A DNA stretch of 64,000 nt, taken from contig JAKCOZ010000015.1 of the NCBI GenBank assembly GCA_022605955.1, forward strand, positions 8,127,287-8,191,286, read 5' to 3'. A program made the translations under genes and the position numbers. Source of the DNA: Rallus limicola. Its lineage: Eukaryota; Chordata; Aves; Gruiformes; Rallidae. Below are positions 10,133-20,264 of this stretch, in pieces (the stretch's first letter is position 1; every line of letters begins with the position of its first letter). Below the pieces are notes generated by a model. The model was given only the letters and a program-made list of their open reading frames with translations. It searched no databases and was not told where the DNA came from.

Positions 10133-13100
10133 GTACGTCCCCGCGGAGGAGGGGAGGGAGGGTAGCCGGAGGAGTCCCCCGCGCTCGCCCCGAGGGGTCC
10201 CGCGGGCGGTGGCGGGGGGGGGGGGGGGTGGAAAGGGCTGGGGGCTGCGGGGCGGCGAAGCGGGGACGCATTTCCCGCTGAGGTACTCGAGCGCAGTTTA
10301 GAGCCGACCCCGTTGAAGAAAATCCCGTGAATTTTGCCTACAAAAAAAATAGCCGCCGGGCTTTGCCGACCGTGCGCATCCCCTGCCGTGCCGCGGGAGG
10401 CTCCCGGCCTGTAGCCCGGCGAATATTTTGGGCCTAAAAGGAAGAAAAGCGGCTTTGCGGCTCCGGGGCCGCTTGCACAGACTGGCCATTGAATTTCACC
10501 GGGAGAACGTTGTTGTTGGTCGGGGCTTTTTTTATTTTTTTCACGCTGTTTTTGGATGAGGTGTGAATTGCTTGTGGGCTGTGTATCTGCGCGGCTGCAA
10601 GCGGCGGCACGGTGCTCTGCGGACACGGATTTAGCTGGAAGCCCGATATATATATAAAATATATATATTATTTTTATGGATATAAATAATTTTATATATA
10701 TTTCTTGAAAGAGGGAGCCAACGTGCTCTATACAGCTTGATATAGCATCTAGGATAAATACAGTGTATTAACGACAGGTTTTTCTGAGGGTTTTTAGTTG
10801 GTGGTGGTTTTGTTGTTTGGGTTTTTTTTAAGCCAGCATTTTAATACATTTTACAGGCCAGTACATTATGGCATTATATTTTCAATGCGGAAGCTTTCAT
10901 TTCCCAAACCATCTTAGTCTGCGGAGACGCCGCTCTTTATCTCTAGAAACGAACGGGATAGGATGGTCCCAGTTTCTTGTTTTTCTTTGAAAAGTGAAAG
11001 AGGAAAGGGTCAAACCCCACGGCAAGGGAGCGACGTACATCAGAATATCTGGGAATTGGTATTATTTTCAAGACGGGCAGAAGGGTTTCAAATAGCGGAC
11101 CAGACGAAAGGCAGAGCTCCCGCCGGGTTCAGCGGGAGCAGGATCAGGCCCCTTAAGGGACCGAGACGGGTATTTGCTTCAACATCAAAATTTCATTTTA
11201 GGCCGAGCAGGGGGGAGCCCGTAGAGACTCCTCTAAAAGTCCTCCTCACGCCACGGGGCTACTCCGTGTGTGCCGGCGGGCAGGGCAGGCAGGACCGGAG
11301 CCCCATCCCGACCGGTACCGGGCACCTTCATTTTTTGCCGGGTTTGGGACCAGCGCTGGGTTCGCGGGACCAGGACGCGGCGACCCCGGGGTGGGGAGAA
11401 AGGAGAAGAGACCGGGGAGAACGGAGCCGAGCCGGGGCGGGTAGCGGTCCCAGCCCGCCGAGGAGCGGAGAGGCTGCGCGGCCGCGGCCTGGGCCGGGAG
11501 CGGCCGGATGCAGTAGCATCCTCTGGGATGGGCTCGATCTTTTTTCGGTAAATCTCCCCGTCCTCTCTCTGGGAGCATCTTCATAGGAAAATAGTGAGGA
11601 TCCCATTCACGGGGAGGGAAACAGGTCGCTCCCTTATCGAGAATGTCCTGAAAAGTGCTCGGGAGAGAAACCCGGTACCGTGCCCGGATCCCCGGCGCCC
11701 GCCGGGCTCAGCCGGCTGCAGCGGGCCCGGCAGCTTTTGACTGGCACTGGAGGCGAACTCTTTTCCGTTGATTTAAACTTTTTTTTCACTTGTGACTCCT
11801 CCAAATCATCCCGAAATTGGCAACTGCCGGTTGAAGGGTAAAACGTGGCCCTGTGCAGCAGAGGTGGAGGGACCCGTGCAGGGCCGGCCCCGATCCCACT
11901 CGGTCCCGGGAATGGGGGGAGGGCTCCGCCTCACTGCGTGGCTGCCGAGAAGGAAGAAGGGCCCGGGCTTCCTTGCGGGTCTTTATCCCCGGGGAGCCCG
12001 AGGCACCTTGCAGTCCCGGGGGTCCCCGCGGTCCGTGCCGGGGTCTGCCCGGCGCTGACAGCCCCTCTCTCCCGCAGCGGTGCTGAAGGCGGAACCGGCC
12101 GCCGTGTTCAAGTTCCCGCTGGCTCCCTTGGGCTGCTCGGGGCTGGGCTCGGCGCTTCTGGCCGCCGGCTCGGGGCTGCAGGGCGGCTCCGCATCGCCCC
12201 ATCTCCCGCTGGAGCTGCACCTCCGCGGCAAGCTGGAGCCGGGCCCTCCGGAGCCGGGCAGCAAGGCCAAGAAGGGACGCCGCAGCCGCACCGTCTTCAC
12301 CGAGCTGCAGCTCATGGGGCTGGAGAAGCGCTTCGAGAAGCAGAAATACCTCTCTACGCCCGACAGGTAAGCGATGCCGGACCCTCCTGACCGGGGGCGG
12401 AATGGAAGGGATGGGATGGGGACTCGTTTTTCGTGGAAAAAAAAAAAAGGGAAGATGCCAGCCGAGACGAAAGCTGTCGGGGCTCACCGCCTCTCTCTCT
12501 CTCGCCCGCAGAATAGATCTGGCCGAATCGCTGGGGCTCAGCCAGCTCCAGGTGAAAACCTGGTACCAGAACAGGCGCATGAAGTGGAAGAAAATAGTAA
12601 GTGCCCGAGCCCGCCCCTTCTGTGCGCTGGGTCCGCGCGCCGCCGGGGTACCGAGCGCTTCCCCACGGGCTGTCCTTCTGCATGCTAGCCCTGGCCAAAA
12701 AAATAGTAATAATAATAATAATAATTTTAAAAAATATTATATAAGCCCATAGTCTTTAAGCAGGCGATGCTTGCCTCAGTCTTTAAGGTAAGCATCTCCT
12801 AGGCCCTCGCCTGACACACACACACACCTCCCCTCTCGGGGCCGAGTCCGCCGGGCTTTGCAGATCGGCGCAGGTCGGGAGGAGCCGCGGCTTCTCCCCC
12901 GGTTGCGGTCCAGGGTGCGGTGCTTCGCTCCGGTGGACGACTCAGAGGGATGTACCTCCTGCCCCTGTCTGACTACGGCAGCACGGTTTTACCGAGGTCC
13001 CCTCCTCCTCTGCCCCCTCCCCGCCCCGCAGGTGTTGCAAGGAGGCGGCCTGGAGTCCCCCACCAAGCCGAAGGGTCGCCCCAAGAAGAACTCCATCCCC

Positions 13101-13196
13101 AGCAGCGAGCAGCTCTCGGAGCAGGAGCGAGCCCGGGACGCCGAGAAGCCGCCCGAGAGCCTGGGCTCGCCGGCCGAGGTCAGCCAGGAGGAGTGA
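9928..13196 (+). CDS. BARX1: BARX1, BarH-like homeobox transcription factor; join(9928-10132, 12078-12366, 12512-12596, 13032-13196), 247 aa
   Basis: This is a nuclear, sequence-specific DNA-binding regulator; in vertebrates BARX1 patterns facial mesenchyme, teeth or jaw, and stomach mesenchyme. Seen here: the four exons join with phases 1, 2 and 0 into one frame. The N-terminus has a conserved FMIEEIL block (residues 29-35, engrailed-homology-like) and a KFGVQALL block (52-59). The homeodomain is residues 135-194, with Phe8 at 142, the recognition-helix motif [13 protein letters not shown] at 180-192, Trp48 at 182, Asn51 at 185 and Arg53 at 187. Tyr at position 49 and Thr at 47 are typical of the Bar/Barx class. 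A basic stretch (TKPKGRPKK, 204-212) follows, matching the Barx basic region, then an acidic tail ending SQEE. The start at 9928 has A at -3 and opens the conserved N-terminus. Length is close to the mammalian protein (about 254 aa). BARX2 is excluded by the N- and C-terminal sequence. I am very confident of the assignment. Confidence 0.97.
10133..12077 (+). other. BARX1: BARX1 intron 1 (1,945 bp)
   Basis: It is bounded by GTACGT and a pyrimidine-rich CCCGCAG. It starts GC-rich with a G15 run (10214-10228). An AT-rich segment of repeated TATA follows at about 10644-10704, then a moderately AT-rich stretch (about 10840-10930) that could be conserved regulatory DNA. From about 11080 it is GC-rich again. 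I see no additional exon. Confidence 0.9.
10214..10228 (+). repeat. G15 homopolymer in BARX1 intron 1
   Basis: Fifteen consecutive G, flanked by further GGG runs, lie about 80 bp inside intron 1. G-quadruplex formation in DNA or nascent RNA is plausible. Confidence 0.85.
12078..12366 (+). CDS. BARX1: BARX1 coding exon 2 (linker and first half of homeodomain)
   Basis: The acceptor is CTCTCCCGCAG ending at 12077 and the donor is GTAAGC at 12367. The exon encodes a proline/glycine/leucine-rich linker (residues 70-134, including [12 protein letters not shown]) and homeodomain helices 1 and 2 up to TPDR. Codon 165 (Arg) is split AG|A across intron 2, which is only 145 bp long. Confidence 0.96.
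12367..12511 (+). other. BARX1: BARX1 intron 2 (145 bp)
   Basis: This very short intron has donor GTAAGC and a CT-repeat polypyrimidine tract running into CGCCCGCAG. It contains a run of twelve A (about 12437-12448). Confidence 0.93.
12512..12596 (+). CDS. BARX1: BARX1 coding exon 3 (homeodomain helix 2-3, recognition helix)
   Basis: The 85-bp exon begins after CTCGCCCGCAG and encodes [28 protein letters not shown]. This finishes all but the last residue of the homeodomain. The donor is GTAAGT at 12597, phase 0. An intron within the homeodomain is common in Bar/NK-like genes. Confidence 0.96.
12702..12726 (+). repeat. AAT trinucleotide microsatellite in intron 3
   Basis: About seven TAA/AAT units follow an A run and are followed by TTTTAAAAAAT. 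It is likely length-variable between individuals. Confidence 0.85.
12766..12796 (+). other. Inverted repeat (hairpin) in BARX1 intron 3
   Basis: GATGCTTGCCT (12766-12776) pairs with AGGTAAGCATC (12786-12796) around a 9-nt loop. In RNA all 11 positions pair, with one G-U wobble. An outer CAGGC/GCCTG pairing (12761-12765 with 12809-12813) could extend it. The decamer AGTCTTTAAG occurs twice (12751-12760 and 12778-12787), the second overlapping the loop. Confidence 0.6.
13032..13196 (+). CDS. BARX1: BARX1 coding exon 4 (basic region and acidic C-terminus)
   Basis: The acceptor CCGCCCCGCAG ends at 13031. The exon begins GTG TTG CAA ([10 protein letters not shown]), contains the basic patch TKPKGRPKK, and ends at TGA 13194-13196 after a Glu/Ser-rich tail. 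The first codon supplies the last homeodomain residue (Val194). Confidence 0.95.
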   Translation: MLQGGGLESPTKPKGRPKKNSIPSSEQLSEQERARDAEKPPESLGSPAEVSQEE

Positions 13197-13617
13197 GGGT
13201 GACCGTCCGGCCCCGTCGCCGCCGGCCCCCGGCCGCCCCCTCCGGGCGCTGCCCGCCGAGCCCGCTGCCGGCCCCGGACTTCTCCGCCCCGCCCGGGGAT
13301 GTATGAAAGAGAACGGGGGACAGCACGGTTAGTGGTTACGGTCGCCTTCGGTCTCCGGTGAACTGGGCGTCTTTGTCTGTCGCGTCCCCGTCTCCCCGCC
13401 CCGCCGCTCCTCTCCGCGCCCGCGGAGCGCTGCGCCATGGACGCCTGTGTTGTGCGACGGCCCGGACGGGCCAGGAGGACACTGGATCCCAACTTTCACA
13501 TCTACTCGCTCTCTAAAACCCTGTGGTGCCCCTAGTTATTCGAAAACTGCATTTTATGATCAGTTTTATTAATGCGAAGATATTTACTTTATTTCAATAA
13601 AGTATTTTATGAACTAT
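13197..13617 (+). other. BARX1: BARX1 3' untranslated region
   Basis: The sequence from the stop codon to shortly after the polyadenylation signal is GC-rich at first and AT-rich over its last ~110 bp. The 3' end is inferred from the AATAAA and a downstream GT-rich stretch (CTGGGTGATGTGATG at about 13622-13636). Confidence 0.75.
13596..13601 (+). terminator. BARX1: Polyadenylation signal AATAAA for BARX1
   Basis: A canonical AATAAA lies 400 nt past the stop codon, in a T-rich context and followed by a GT-rich downstream element. Cleavage is expected about 10-25 nt later. Confidence 0.8.
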
Positions 13618-13644
13618 TGCTCTGGGTGATGTGATGCCTTTTTC

Positions 13645-13666
13645 ATTATTATTATTATTATTATTT
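13645..13666 (+). repeat. ATT trinucleotide microsatellite just past the BARX1 3' end
   Basis: About seven ATT units followed by a T run and CCCCCG, about 30 bp beyond the expected cleavage site. Confidence 0.85.
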
Positions 13667-14840
13667 TTTCCCCCGCCGGGGCAAGTTAAAGGTTCAAATC
13701 CAGGTTCGTACGCAGGACGGCGCGGTGCTGGTCCAGCTGGTACCGGGCCGGATTCTCTTCTCGCTGCCCCTGACGACTCGGCCTGCTTGCTTGGACAAAT
13801 TCGGATGCTTTCGTGTTTTAAAGATAACGTTAATTTGCTGTCAAATAAGTTAATTATGTTCCACACTGCTCATCCTAGACGGTTCTTTTTTTAAAACGCG
13901 GTTGGGGCAGGCTGTAGCAGGTCTGATAGAGCGGTGCAGCGAGCGGCCTGAGCGAATCCCTACCGGTCCCGCAGAACGGCCGAGCGCGTCCGTCCCAGCG
14001 CCGGTCCCCGGCCGGTTCCACACCGAGGCCGTCAGCTGCTGCAGTGCCCTGCGGAGCGGGATGCCCGGCCCGGCTCTCCGCCGCTCTACCGGAGCTCTTT
14101 GAGAACCGATATGACGTAGCACGAAATTGTGTGGCTTTAGGGGTTTTTTTGGCGTTTTTTCTTTTTTTTTTGGGGGGGTGGGTGGGTGTTGTTTGTTTGC
14201 TTGTTTGCTTTCCCCGAGTCCCCGCTGTACGTTTTCCATCGAGATATCAAATCCTAGAACAACTAGCAAGACATGCAATTACCACCATCCTGCTAAGAAC
14301 CAGAAGCACCGCAGGGAACGGCGAGCGAAGGGGAGCGAGGCCGGAGGTAGTGCGGACGCGTTACTTGCGCAGCTGTGAGCGGAGCGGCAGGACAGCGGCC
14401 GGGGCCTGGGCTGAGGCCCCGCTTGCGGGGGCGGTAATTAGGCGGGCCTCCCAATTAAAGTGGTAATTAGCAGCGTTACCCCACCCGTCGGCCCTTCTCT
14501 TTCCCGGGCGCTCTGCCGGCGGTAGCGGCAGCCTCCGGGCGCGCTGAGGAGCGGGTCTGACTCCTGCCCGACGGAGCCCCGCAGCGAAGCCGGCTTTCGG
14601 CAACGCCTCCGTCGCTCTGGCTAATGGTAGGTAAGTTGCGCTGACAAGGTTTACGGGCTTTAATTAGGCATAGCCTCAAGCCTTGCCGCTCCGAGTCTGC
14701 CGCCCGCGAAGCCCTCTGCGGTCGCCCCGTTCCCAACGCGGTTTCCCCCCGTTTGCTCTCGCTCTAAGGTGTCCGGGCTCTCTGCAGGGCGGTAGAAGGT
14801 GAGTGGAGGGCTCCCCACTGCCCCGGCATGGCTCGGAGCG
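13667..14840. promoter_or_regulatory. Downstream CpG-rich domain with homeodomain-site cluster
   Basis: GC-rich sequence from about 13900 with an embedded pocket at 14431-14471. The pocket contains TAATTA (14435-14440), AATTAA (14453-14458) and TAATTA (14464-14469); another TAATTA lies at 14661-14666. A T-rich then G-rich run lies at about 14143-14190. No open frame here is convincing. An enhancer role, possibly autoregulatory for BARX1, is inferred. Confidence 0.4.
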
Positions 14841-16100
14841 TGCCTGGGTGTGGATTCCCCTATCACAGGTTAAATAAATTCCCGGGACGAGCGATGTAGT
14901 GTTTATACGCACAGGGTATGGTCATTGCTGGGTAAACAGGCAGCAAGCTCGTATTGTTACGCTGAAATGATACGTATATTTAAACAAACAATAGGTTTGA
15001 AATGTTTCATTTAACCTGGGGACAAAGATTAACGTTGGGAAGCGGAGAGGCGGCGGTGTCGCGGGTGGAGAGGCCAGACAGAGCCCGGGCAGGCTTCGGG
15101 GTCCCTCGGCGCGGGCAGGTCACGGTGGGTGCTTGACTTCGTCACTTCTTTATTCCATCGTCTGTCTACTGTTTCTGCGCGTGAAAACAACAGCCGCTTA
15201 TAATTAACAAGTAGTTTCGCTGGCTCACTAACCTCAATTAACAGAATGACGCCCTGTGTCCATCACTGGGGTTTAACAGAGGTTTGGAAACAGCTCGGCT
15301 TCGGTCATTGCTATCGCGCTCGGGGTATTATGTGAATATTTTCTTTTCACGTTTGAGTAAGTGGCGGACAAGTGATTATTTTTCGCAGACCATAAAGCGA
15401 TTATTTTTCACGGACCATAAAGGCATTAAAGGAGAAAAGCTATTTTATTATGTTTTCGTTTTCCTCTCCTCGACAGGGAGAGTGAAGCCCAGGAGGGGTT
15501 TAGGCGGGCTCGGTCGAGCTCCGGCCTTGCGCGGGGCGGTGCGGGCCGGGGCTCCCCGGGGCTGGGCGCGGAGCGGCCCCCGGCCGCCTTCCCTGGCTCC
15601 CGGCATCTCGCACCGAGCAGTCCCGGTTTCCTGGAGCGCCGGGTGGAATTGCGTTCCCGCGGCGCGCCGGGCTGCCCACCCGCGCAGGGGCACCTCTCCG
15701 GGAGTTGCGCGTCGGCCCCTTCGGGTTTCCCCGCAGGAATTATTATTATTGTTATTATTTTCCTCCTCTCTCCGCTGGCCCCACTAAAGAAAAAGCCCCG
15801 TCGGGCGCTCGGGGGGAGCCTTCCTCCCTTCCCTCGTCACCGGCTGCCCGAGAGCCGGTTCCTGCGTGGGGCCGACCGCGGAGTCCTGTGCAGAGCGGAG
15901 CCTCCCGGGCTCTCCAGCCCTGTTCCTGCCGCTCAGCGCTTCACTCCAGCGGAATAAAACCAGGTGGGAGATGGCTGTCCGACAGCCGGGCTCCGAACCG
16001 GCGGCAGCAGGCGCAGGGCACCCCGCTTCTCATTCCCCGGGGTACCGGAGCAGCCAGCTCGGGGTGTCAGCAAACAGGCTAGAAGTGTGTTTTGGGTGTG
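14841..16100. other. Downstream sequence, AT-rich block followed by GC-rich block
   Basis: An AT-rich complex block at about 14860-15040 and AATTAAC-containing sequence at about 15195-15245 are followed by GC-rich, CpG-dense sequence at about 15470-16060. The GC-rich part includes an ATT/GTT repeat at about 15739-15761. No exon recognised. Confidence 0.45.
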
Positions 16101-17675
16101 TAAACAGGCGATGAATGAAAACACTGTACCTCCAGCAGCGTTCTGTGACCTCTGCGTTAATGGGCTCCGTGTTTGGAGCCGCTCGCCTAGGAACGGGTTT
16201 TTAGCAGTAACGACTTAATGACAAAGTTTGGCTTTGGGAGGAGCTGTCTACAGCACGGGGGAGCCCTCCCCACTTTGTCACTGATGCCAATAACCCCCAA
16301 AGTCCTCCGAATCAGATGAGAAACCCGTTACACGTTATTGACAGTGTGACAAACGGGTTTTTTCTTTGTAAAAGCTGTGCGTGGGGTTATGTTTTTGTTT
16401 ATCTCAGGGTCGGCTGGCTGGTGTGGCATTGCACATCAGTGACAGTGCTCGGAGCAGAGGGATCCTTCTGTTTGAGCAGTGCAGGCAAGTGCCACCAGCT
16501 CAGTGACCAGCTTCCCAACGCGTTTGGATAATATCCGAGTGTGCTAACAAGCAGGAATTCAGGGCTCACCTCAACCAGCATCGATAGCCTTCGCTGGCTG
16601 GTGAGCTACCATGACTAAATTACAACAGGCCTCAGCAGCACACAGGTTTGGTGCTGATGGTTGATGTTCGTTAGTGTGATGTAATTACATTCTCTAATTA
16701 CTTTTCTCACTTCTGATTAAACACAATGGATGTGGTTAGGCTGCCCTGGGTGATGCCCATATTCACAGCACTTCATCAGTAGAGCTATGCCAGCCCGGAA
16801 ATGAGGGGGTGGGGGGGGGTCAAGGCGCATCTGATGGGAGCCCTGGAGAAGATACAGGTGACTTTGTTCAGCGCTGTGATGTCTCCTCAGAGCTCCCTTC
16901 TGTCTGCAGGGATGATATGTCTCTGCAGCACCCCGAAGTGCTGCTGCTGGAAAAGCTGTCCTCCCACCCCAAGGGGTGTCTGTCAGTGATGTATAATTCT
17001 GGGGCCAGGATACACGTAGCTCGTACCTGATGTTTATCCTCTTTTCTGTACGTAAATAAGCTGTATTGGTGTAACACGTTTCTTCTGGCAGAAATGCATC
17101 TGTGCTGGGGAACTCTACCATTTTCATTGCCCCAGTACAGGTAAAACAGCATGTGTTTTCTCTGTAAATAAAGTAGAAGGGATAGAAATAGATTGAAAGG
17201 AAGAAAAGCAGCTCCAAAAGTGGGTCCTTCCCCTGTTTGAATGCTGATCAGGTGGCCGTTAATCGGAGAACGTTATGATGGTTTGCTTAACAAAAATCCA
17301 TTTAGGTGAGTTTCCAATTCAAACATCCTAAATTCCCCTTTTATGAAGCATTTCAGGGAAACGTGAGAGAGGTTCTGCTTTTTCATCAATGTCAATTTAA
17401 AAATAGCTCTATGGAGCCAGAGGGTTTTAAAACTAATGGTAATGGGTTTATTCTGAGGTAAAAGCACAGGAGCGCTGCCTCTGTTGGGAGCGGACTGGGC
17501 ACCATGCTGGTGCTTGTGAGGGGATGCCCCACTTCTGGGGGCAGCAGCCGTGCCCCGATTCTTGGCTTTGCACCTGTAAGGAAATCTGCTGTGCCCTGCT
17601 GAAAGCAAAGTTGGACCTTGGGGGCATGTCCCACTAAAAAAACCCAAAGCACAGTCTTGATGTTACCCTTTCCCC
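16101..17675. other. Intergenic, nothing recognised
   Basis: Unique-looking AT-leaning sequence. A G run (about 16805-16819) is the only low-complexity feature noted. Confidence 0.45.
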
Positions 17676-17679
17676 TACA

Positions 17680-18320
17680 GTGATGGGTTTCTTTGTGGGT
17701 GTGTGGAGGTGTTTTTGGGGAGTGTGCAGGGGTGCAGAGGCTTGTGATGGGAGGATGCAAGGGTGTGTGGGGAGGGGTTGGAGGAGTGGGGATGTGTGAG
17801 AGGAGGCAAGGATGTGTGAGAGGATGCAGGATGGATGAGAGGTGAATAATGAGAGGTCTGGAGGGATGCAGAGGAGGCATATGTGGGGAAGATGGGGATG
17901 GGATGTAGGAGGATGTGAGGGGGTGTATGTGGGAGGGAGATGTGGGGTCAATGGGGAAAATGTTGATGGCTGTGAGAGGAAGATGATGGGGGAGGTGTAT
18001 GTGAAGAGATGGGGAAGAGAGGGGACATGGGGAGGGTGGAGTTGGGGGTGGGATGCAGGGAGGGTGAAGGGGACACAGGGAGGATGTGGAAGGACACAAA
18101 GGTGTGTGTGAGGATGTGAGGGGTTGTGATGGGACATGGGGAGGATGGAGGGCGATGTGGGAGGATGCAAGGGTGTGTGCAGGGTGATGTGGGAATGAGG
18201 GAATATGGAGGATACATGTGTGGTGATGTGGGGATAATAACTGTGGAAGCTGGAGGGAGACATGAGAGGGATGGAGGAGTGGGATGTGGGAGGGATGGAG
18301 TGGGTCGTTGTGGGTGGCTA
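17680..18320 (+). repeat. Purine-rich degenerate minisatellite (GGATGTGGGAGG-like)
   Basis: Over about 640 bp the + strand is built from G, A and T, with very few C, in loosely repeated units such as GAGGATGTGGGAGG, GGGATGGGATG and GGAGGATGCAAGGGTGTG. Unit length drifts at about 12-30 bp. The composition leaves minus-strand frames almost stop-free (His/Pro/Ser/Thr-rich), which explains the long frame there. Confidence 0.8.
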
Positions 18321-20255
18321 CAGCCTGCACCCTTTGGGTGCTGATAAAATATACTACCTAGCACTGTGTGTTGATGCTCAGCTGAAGCTGGAGTGGATTA
18401 ACATTAAGAAAAATGTTAACATCTATCTGGGACTTCTTGTTGCCATTTTGGATAAAAATGTAATAAAGACATCAATATGACCTATTGAGTTCAGTCAAGT
18501 TCTCTAAAAATCATTACCCAGCATGTGAAGTACTGTTTTTAGCTGTTTGTCTTAACCCAAAATGTTGGATTGAGGTCATTACACACTTGGTTATTTCAGC
18601 TGACTTGTATGGTAGATAAAAATCTAAACAGAGTGCCTTACTCCATCAGATTTGGCTGAGCAATATGTAAATGAAGTTCAGGGCAAATTTCCATTAAATG
18701 TGCTAGCATGGCTCTTGATAATATCACCTCTGCTTGGCTAAACCTTTCCATGAAATCTGCCGGAAATGGGCCAGAACCAAGGCTCTGGCATATGGATGGT
18801 CACCTTTAATGAAATTGGTGGTGGGCGTTGGGTCAGTAGGCAGCAGTTTTTGTAGCATACTTTAAAAGCACATGCTCTTACTCAGGCAGCTCTGTGTTGA
18901 TGGAAAAAAATTGCAGTTCATCAGTTTACAAACAGAGTCCATTAAAACATGATTATGTATAAAACCAGGTTCTTCCTCTGCAAGATCCCCAAATCCATTG
19001 TTTATACTGTACCTATATTAACAAACCACAAAATAAGCTTGTGGTATTTCTAAAACTTTTTTTTTTTAAAGGATGGGGATGTGGAAATTTCCCAAACTTG
19101 CAATGGCCTGTCAGGCAAAGGAATGACAGAAGATGGATTTGTGTCTAGGGTTTGAGCATTAGCTGCAATAAAAAAAAGTCAGCTTTTTTTAAGACAACTT
19201 TTTCCCCCAGACAGTTAATTTAGTGAATACACATTGCTTAACACTCATTCTCTGGATAAATATTGAAGTTAGTGGATTATATTTAAATGGAGGGTACCAT
19301 TCAAGGAGGAAACCCTGGAGTTAAAGAGATTACCTGCTGAGTTCAAGCACAGGTATGCCTGAAACACAATGTCCTTTTCATACTCAAAAGCTATTCAGGC
19401 ATGACTTGCGGGGAAAAATTATGCAAAACCCATTAACTTATGACAAGTGTTTCCAACCTGTTATTTCCTAACTGCTAGCCTGACAATGTGCTTGTGCGGG
19501 ATCCCTGGACCTCAGCGACATTCCACAGGGATGAAGAAGACAAAGGGTAAACAGCGCCCCGAAGAGAATAGGCAGATGTGCTAGTAGTTGTCCACGTGAC
19601 AGCTGCATGTCCCAGGAGCTCTGAAATCTTTCTGAAGATGTGCTGTGACCATAACTGGGCAGTCTCACGTGAATTATGGCACAACGGTTCTCCAGGTCCC
19701 GGGCTCGTGCTTGGTCTAGTGTGAATGTTGTCTTGGGGAAGTGTTCTAGGTGTGAGTCCACATGTGGCAGTAGGTCTCAGCAAAGTGTAAGTCTGACTTT
19801 GGCTGGCAGGGAAGGGAATCCCAAAATACAGTTATCTTAATTCCCCCCCCCCCCGCCCCCCCCAGGAAGGCCTGTGAAGGAGAAGCTGGCTGTTCAGCTT
19901 GAGCTAGCTGGCTTTTTCCTTCTCTGGCTACAAGGTCTTGAAGTGATGCCACCCAATTAATGTTGCTGGGCATACTTTTGGAGGTATTTAAGAATTTCAC
20001 ATAAGCACCAAATAATTTTAAATTAAGTTCTCGCTTACGTGTTTTGCTGAAGTGTGGAAGTGCATGTCTTCCCTAAATTAAAATACTCTTAAGAGATGTT
20101 TTTAAAAAAGAATCTTTTGTGCATCTTGTCCTTTTTTTTTTGTAAAAGCAGGAGCCAGCTTGCTGAAGACTCCTGTTTCTTAACTAGAAATTCTCATAGG
20201 GCCTGTTGATCAATGCAAAAATAGGAATTTTTGTGCCAGTCCTTGCAGACATTCA
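18321..20255. other. Intergenic, with a C-rich tract
   Basis: No gene recognised. C12-G-C8 lies at 19843-19863. The block at about 18570-18740 is complex AT-rich sequence of the kind seen in conserved elements, untested. Confidence 0.45.
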
Positions 20256-20264
20256 GAGCTTCCT

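Larger units (their letters stand above)
7860..10520. promoter_or_regulatory. CpG-island promoter domain of BARX1
   Basis: Base composition is strongly GC-rich with dense CpG, in contrast to the AT-rich flanks. The domain covers the upstream region, leader, exon 1 and the start of intron 1, and is interrupted by a more AT-rich block at about 8640-8850. Broad CpG islands over developmental homeobox genes are usually bivalent or Polycomb-regulated; that is family knowledge and is not visible here. Boundaries are by eye. Confidence 0.75.
12597..13031 (+). other. BARX1: BARX1 intron 3 (435 bp) with AAT microsatellite, AC repeat and hairpin
   Basis: The donor is GTAAGT and the acceptor is CCCCGCAG. 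Inside are an AAT triplet repeat (about 12702-12726), an 11-bp inverted repeat (12766-12796) and a short AC run (about 12815-12826). If retained, the intron stays open for 51 codons to a stop at 12750-12752. Confidence 0.92.
11080..13480. other. CpG-rich gene-body domain
   Basis: From the second half of intron 1 through the 3' UTR the sequence is GC- and CpG-rich, except for AT/A-rich pockets in introns 2 and 3. It explains the long spurious ORFs on both strands here. Confidence 0.65.

Noticed and set aside
9889..10626. Minus-strand open frame of 245 codons across BARX1 exon 1
   Set aside because: It is the shadow of the conserved BARX1 exon and the GC-rich intron start. It lacks any recognisable domain.
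11786..12580. Minus-strand open frame of 264 codons across BARX1 exons 2 and 3
   Set aside because: It is antisense to the BARX1 homeodomain-coding sequence, with a composition-driven open frame.
13691..13701. GGTTCAAATCC, resembling a tRNA B box
   Set aside because: The flanking bases do not form a five-pair T stem (AAAGG against CCAGG) and no acceptor stem or A box is in place.
17392..18330. Minus-strand frame of 312 codons rich in His, Pro, Ser and Thr
   Set aside because: It lies on the purine-rich minisatellite, whose complement rarely encodes stops. The peptide is low complexity with no start context or domain.
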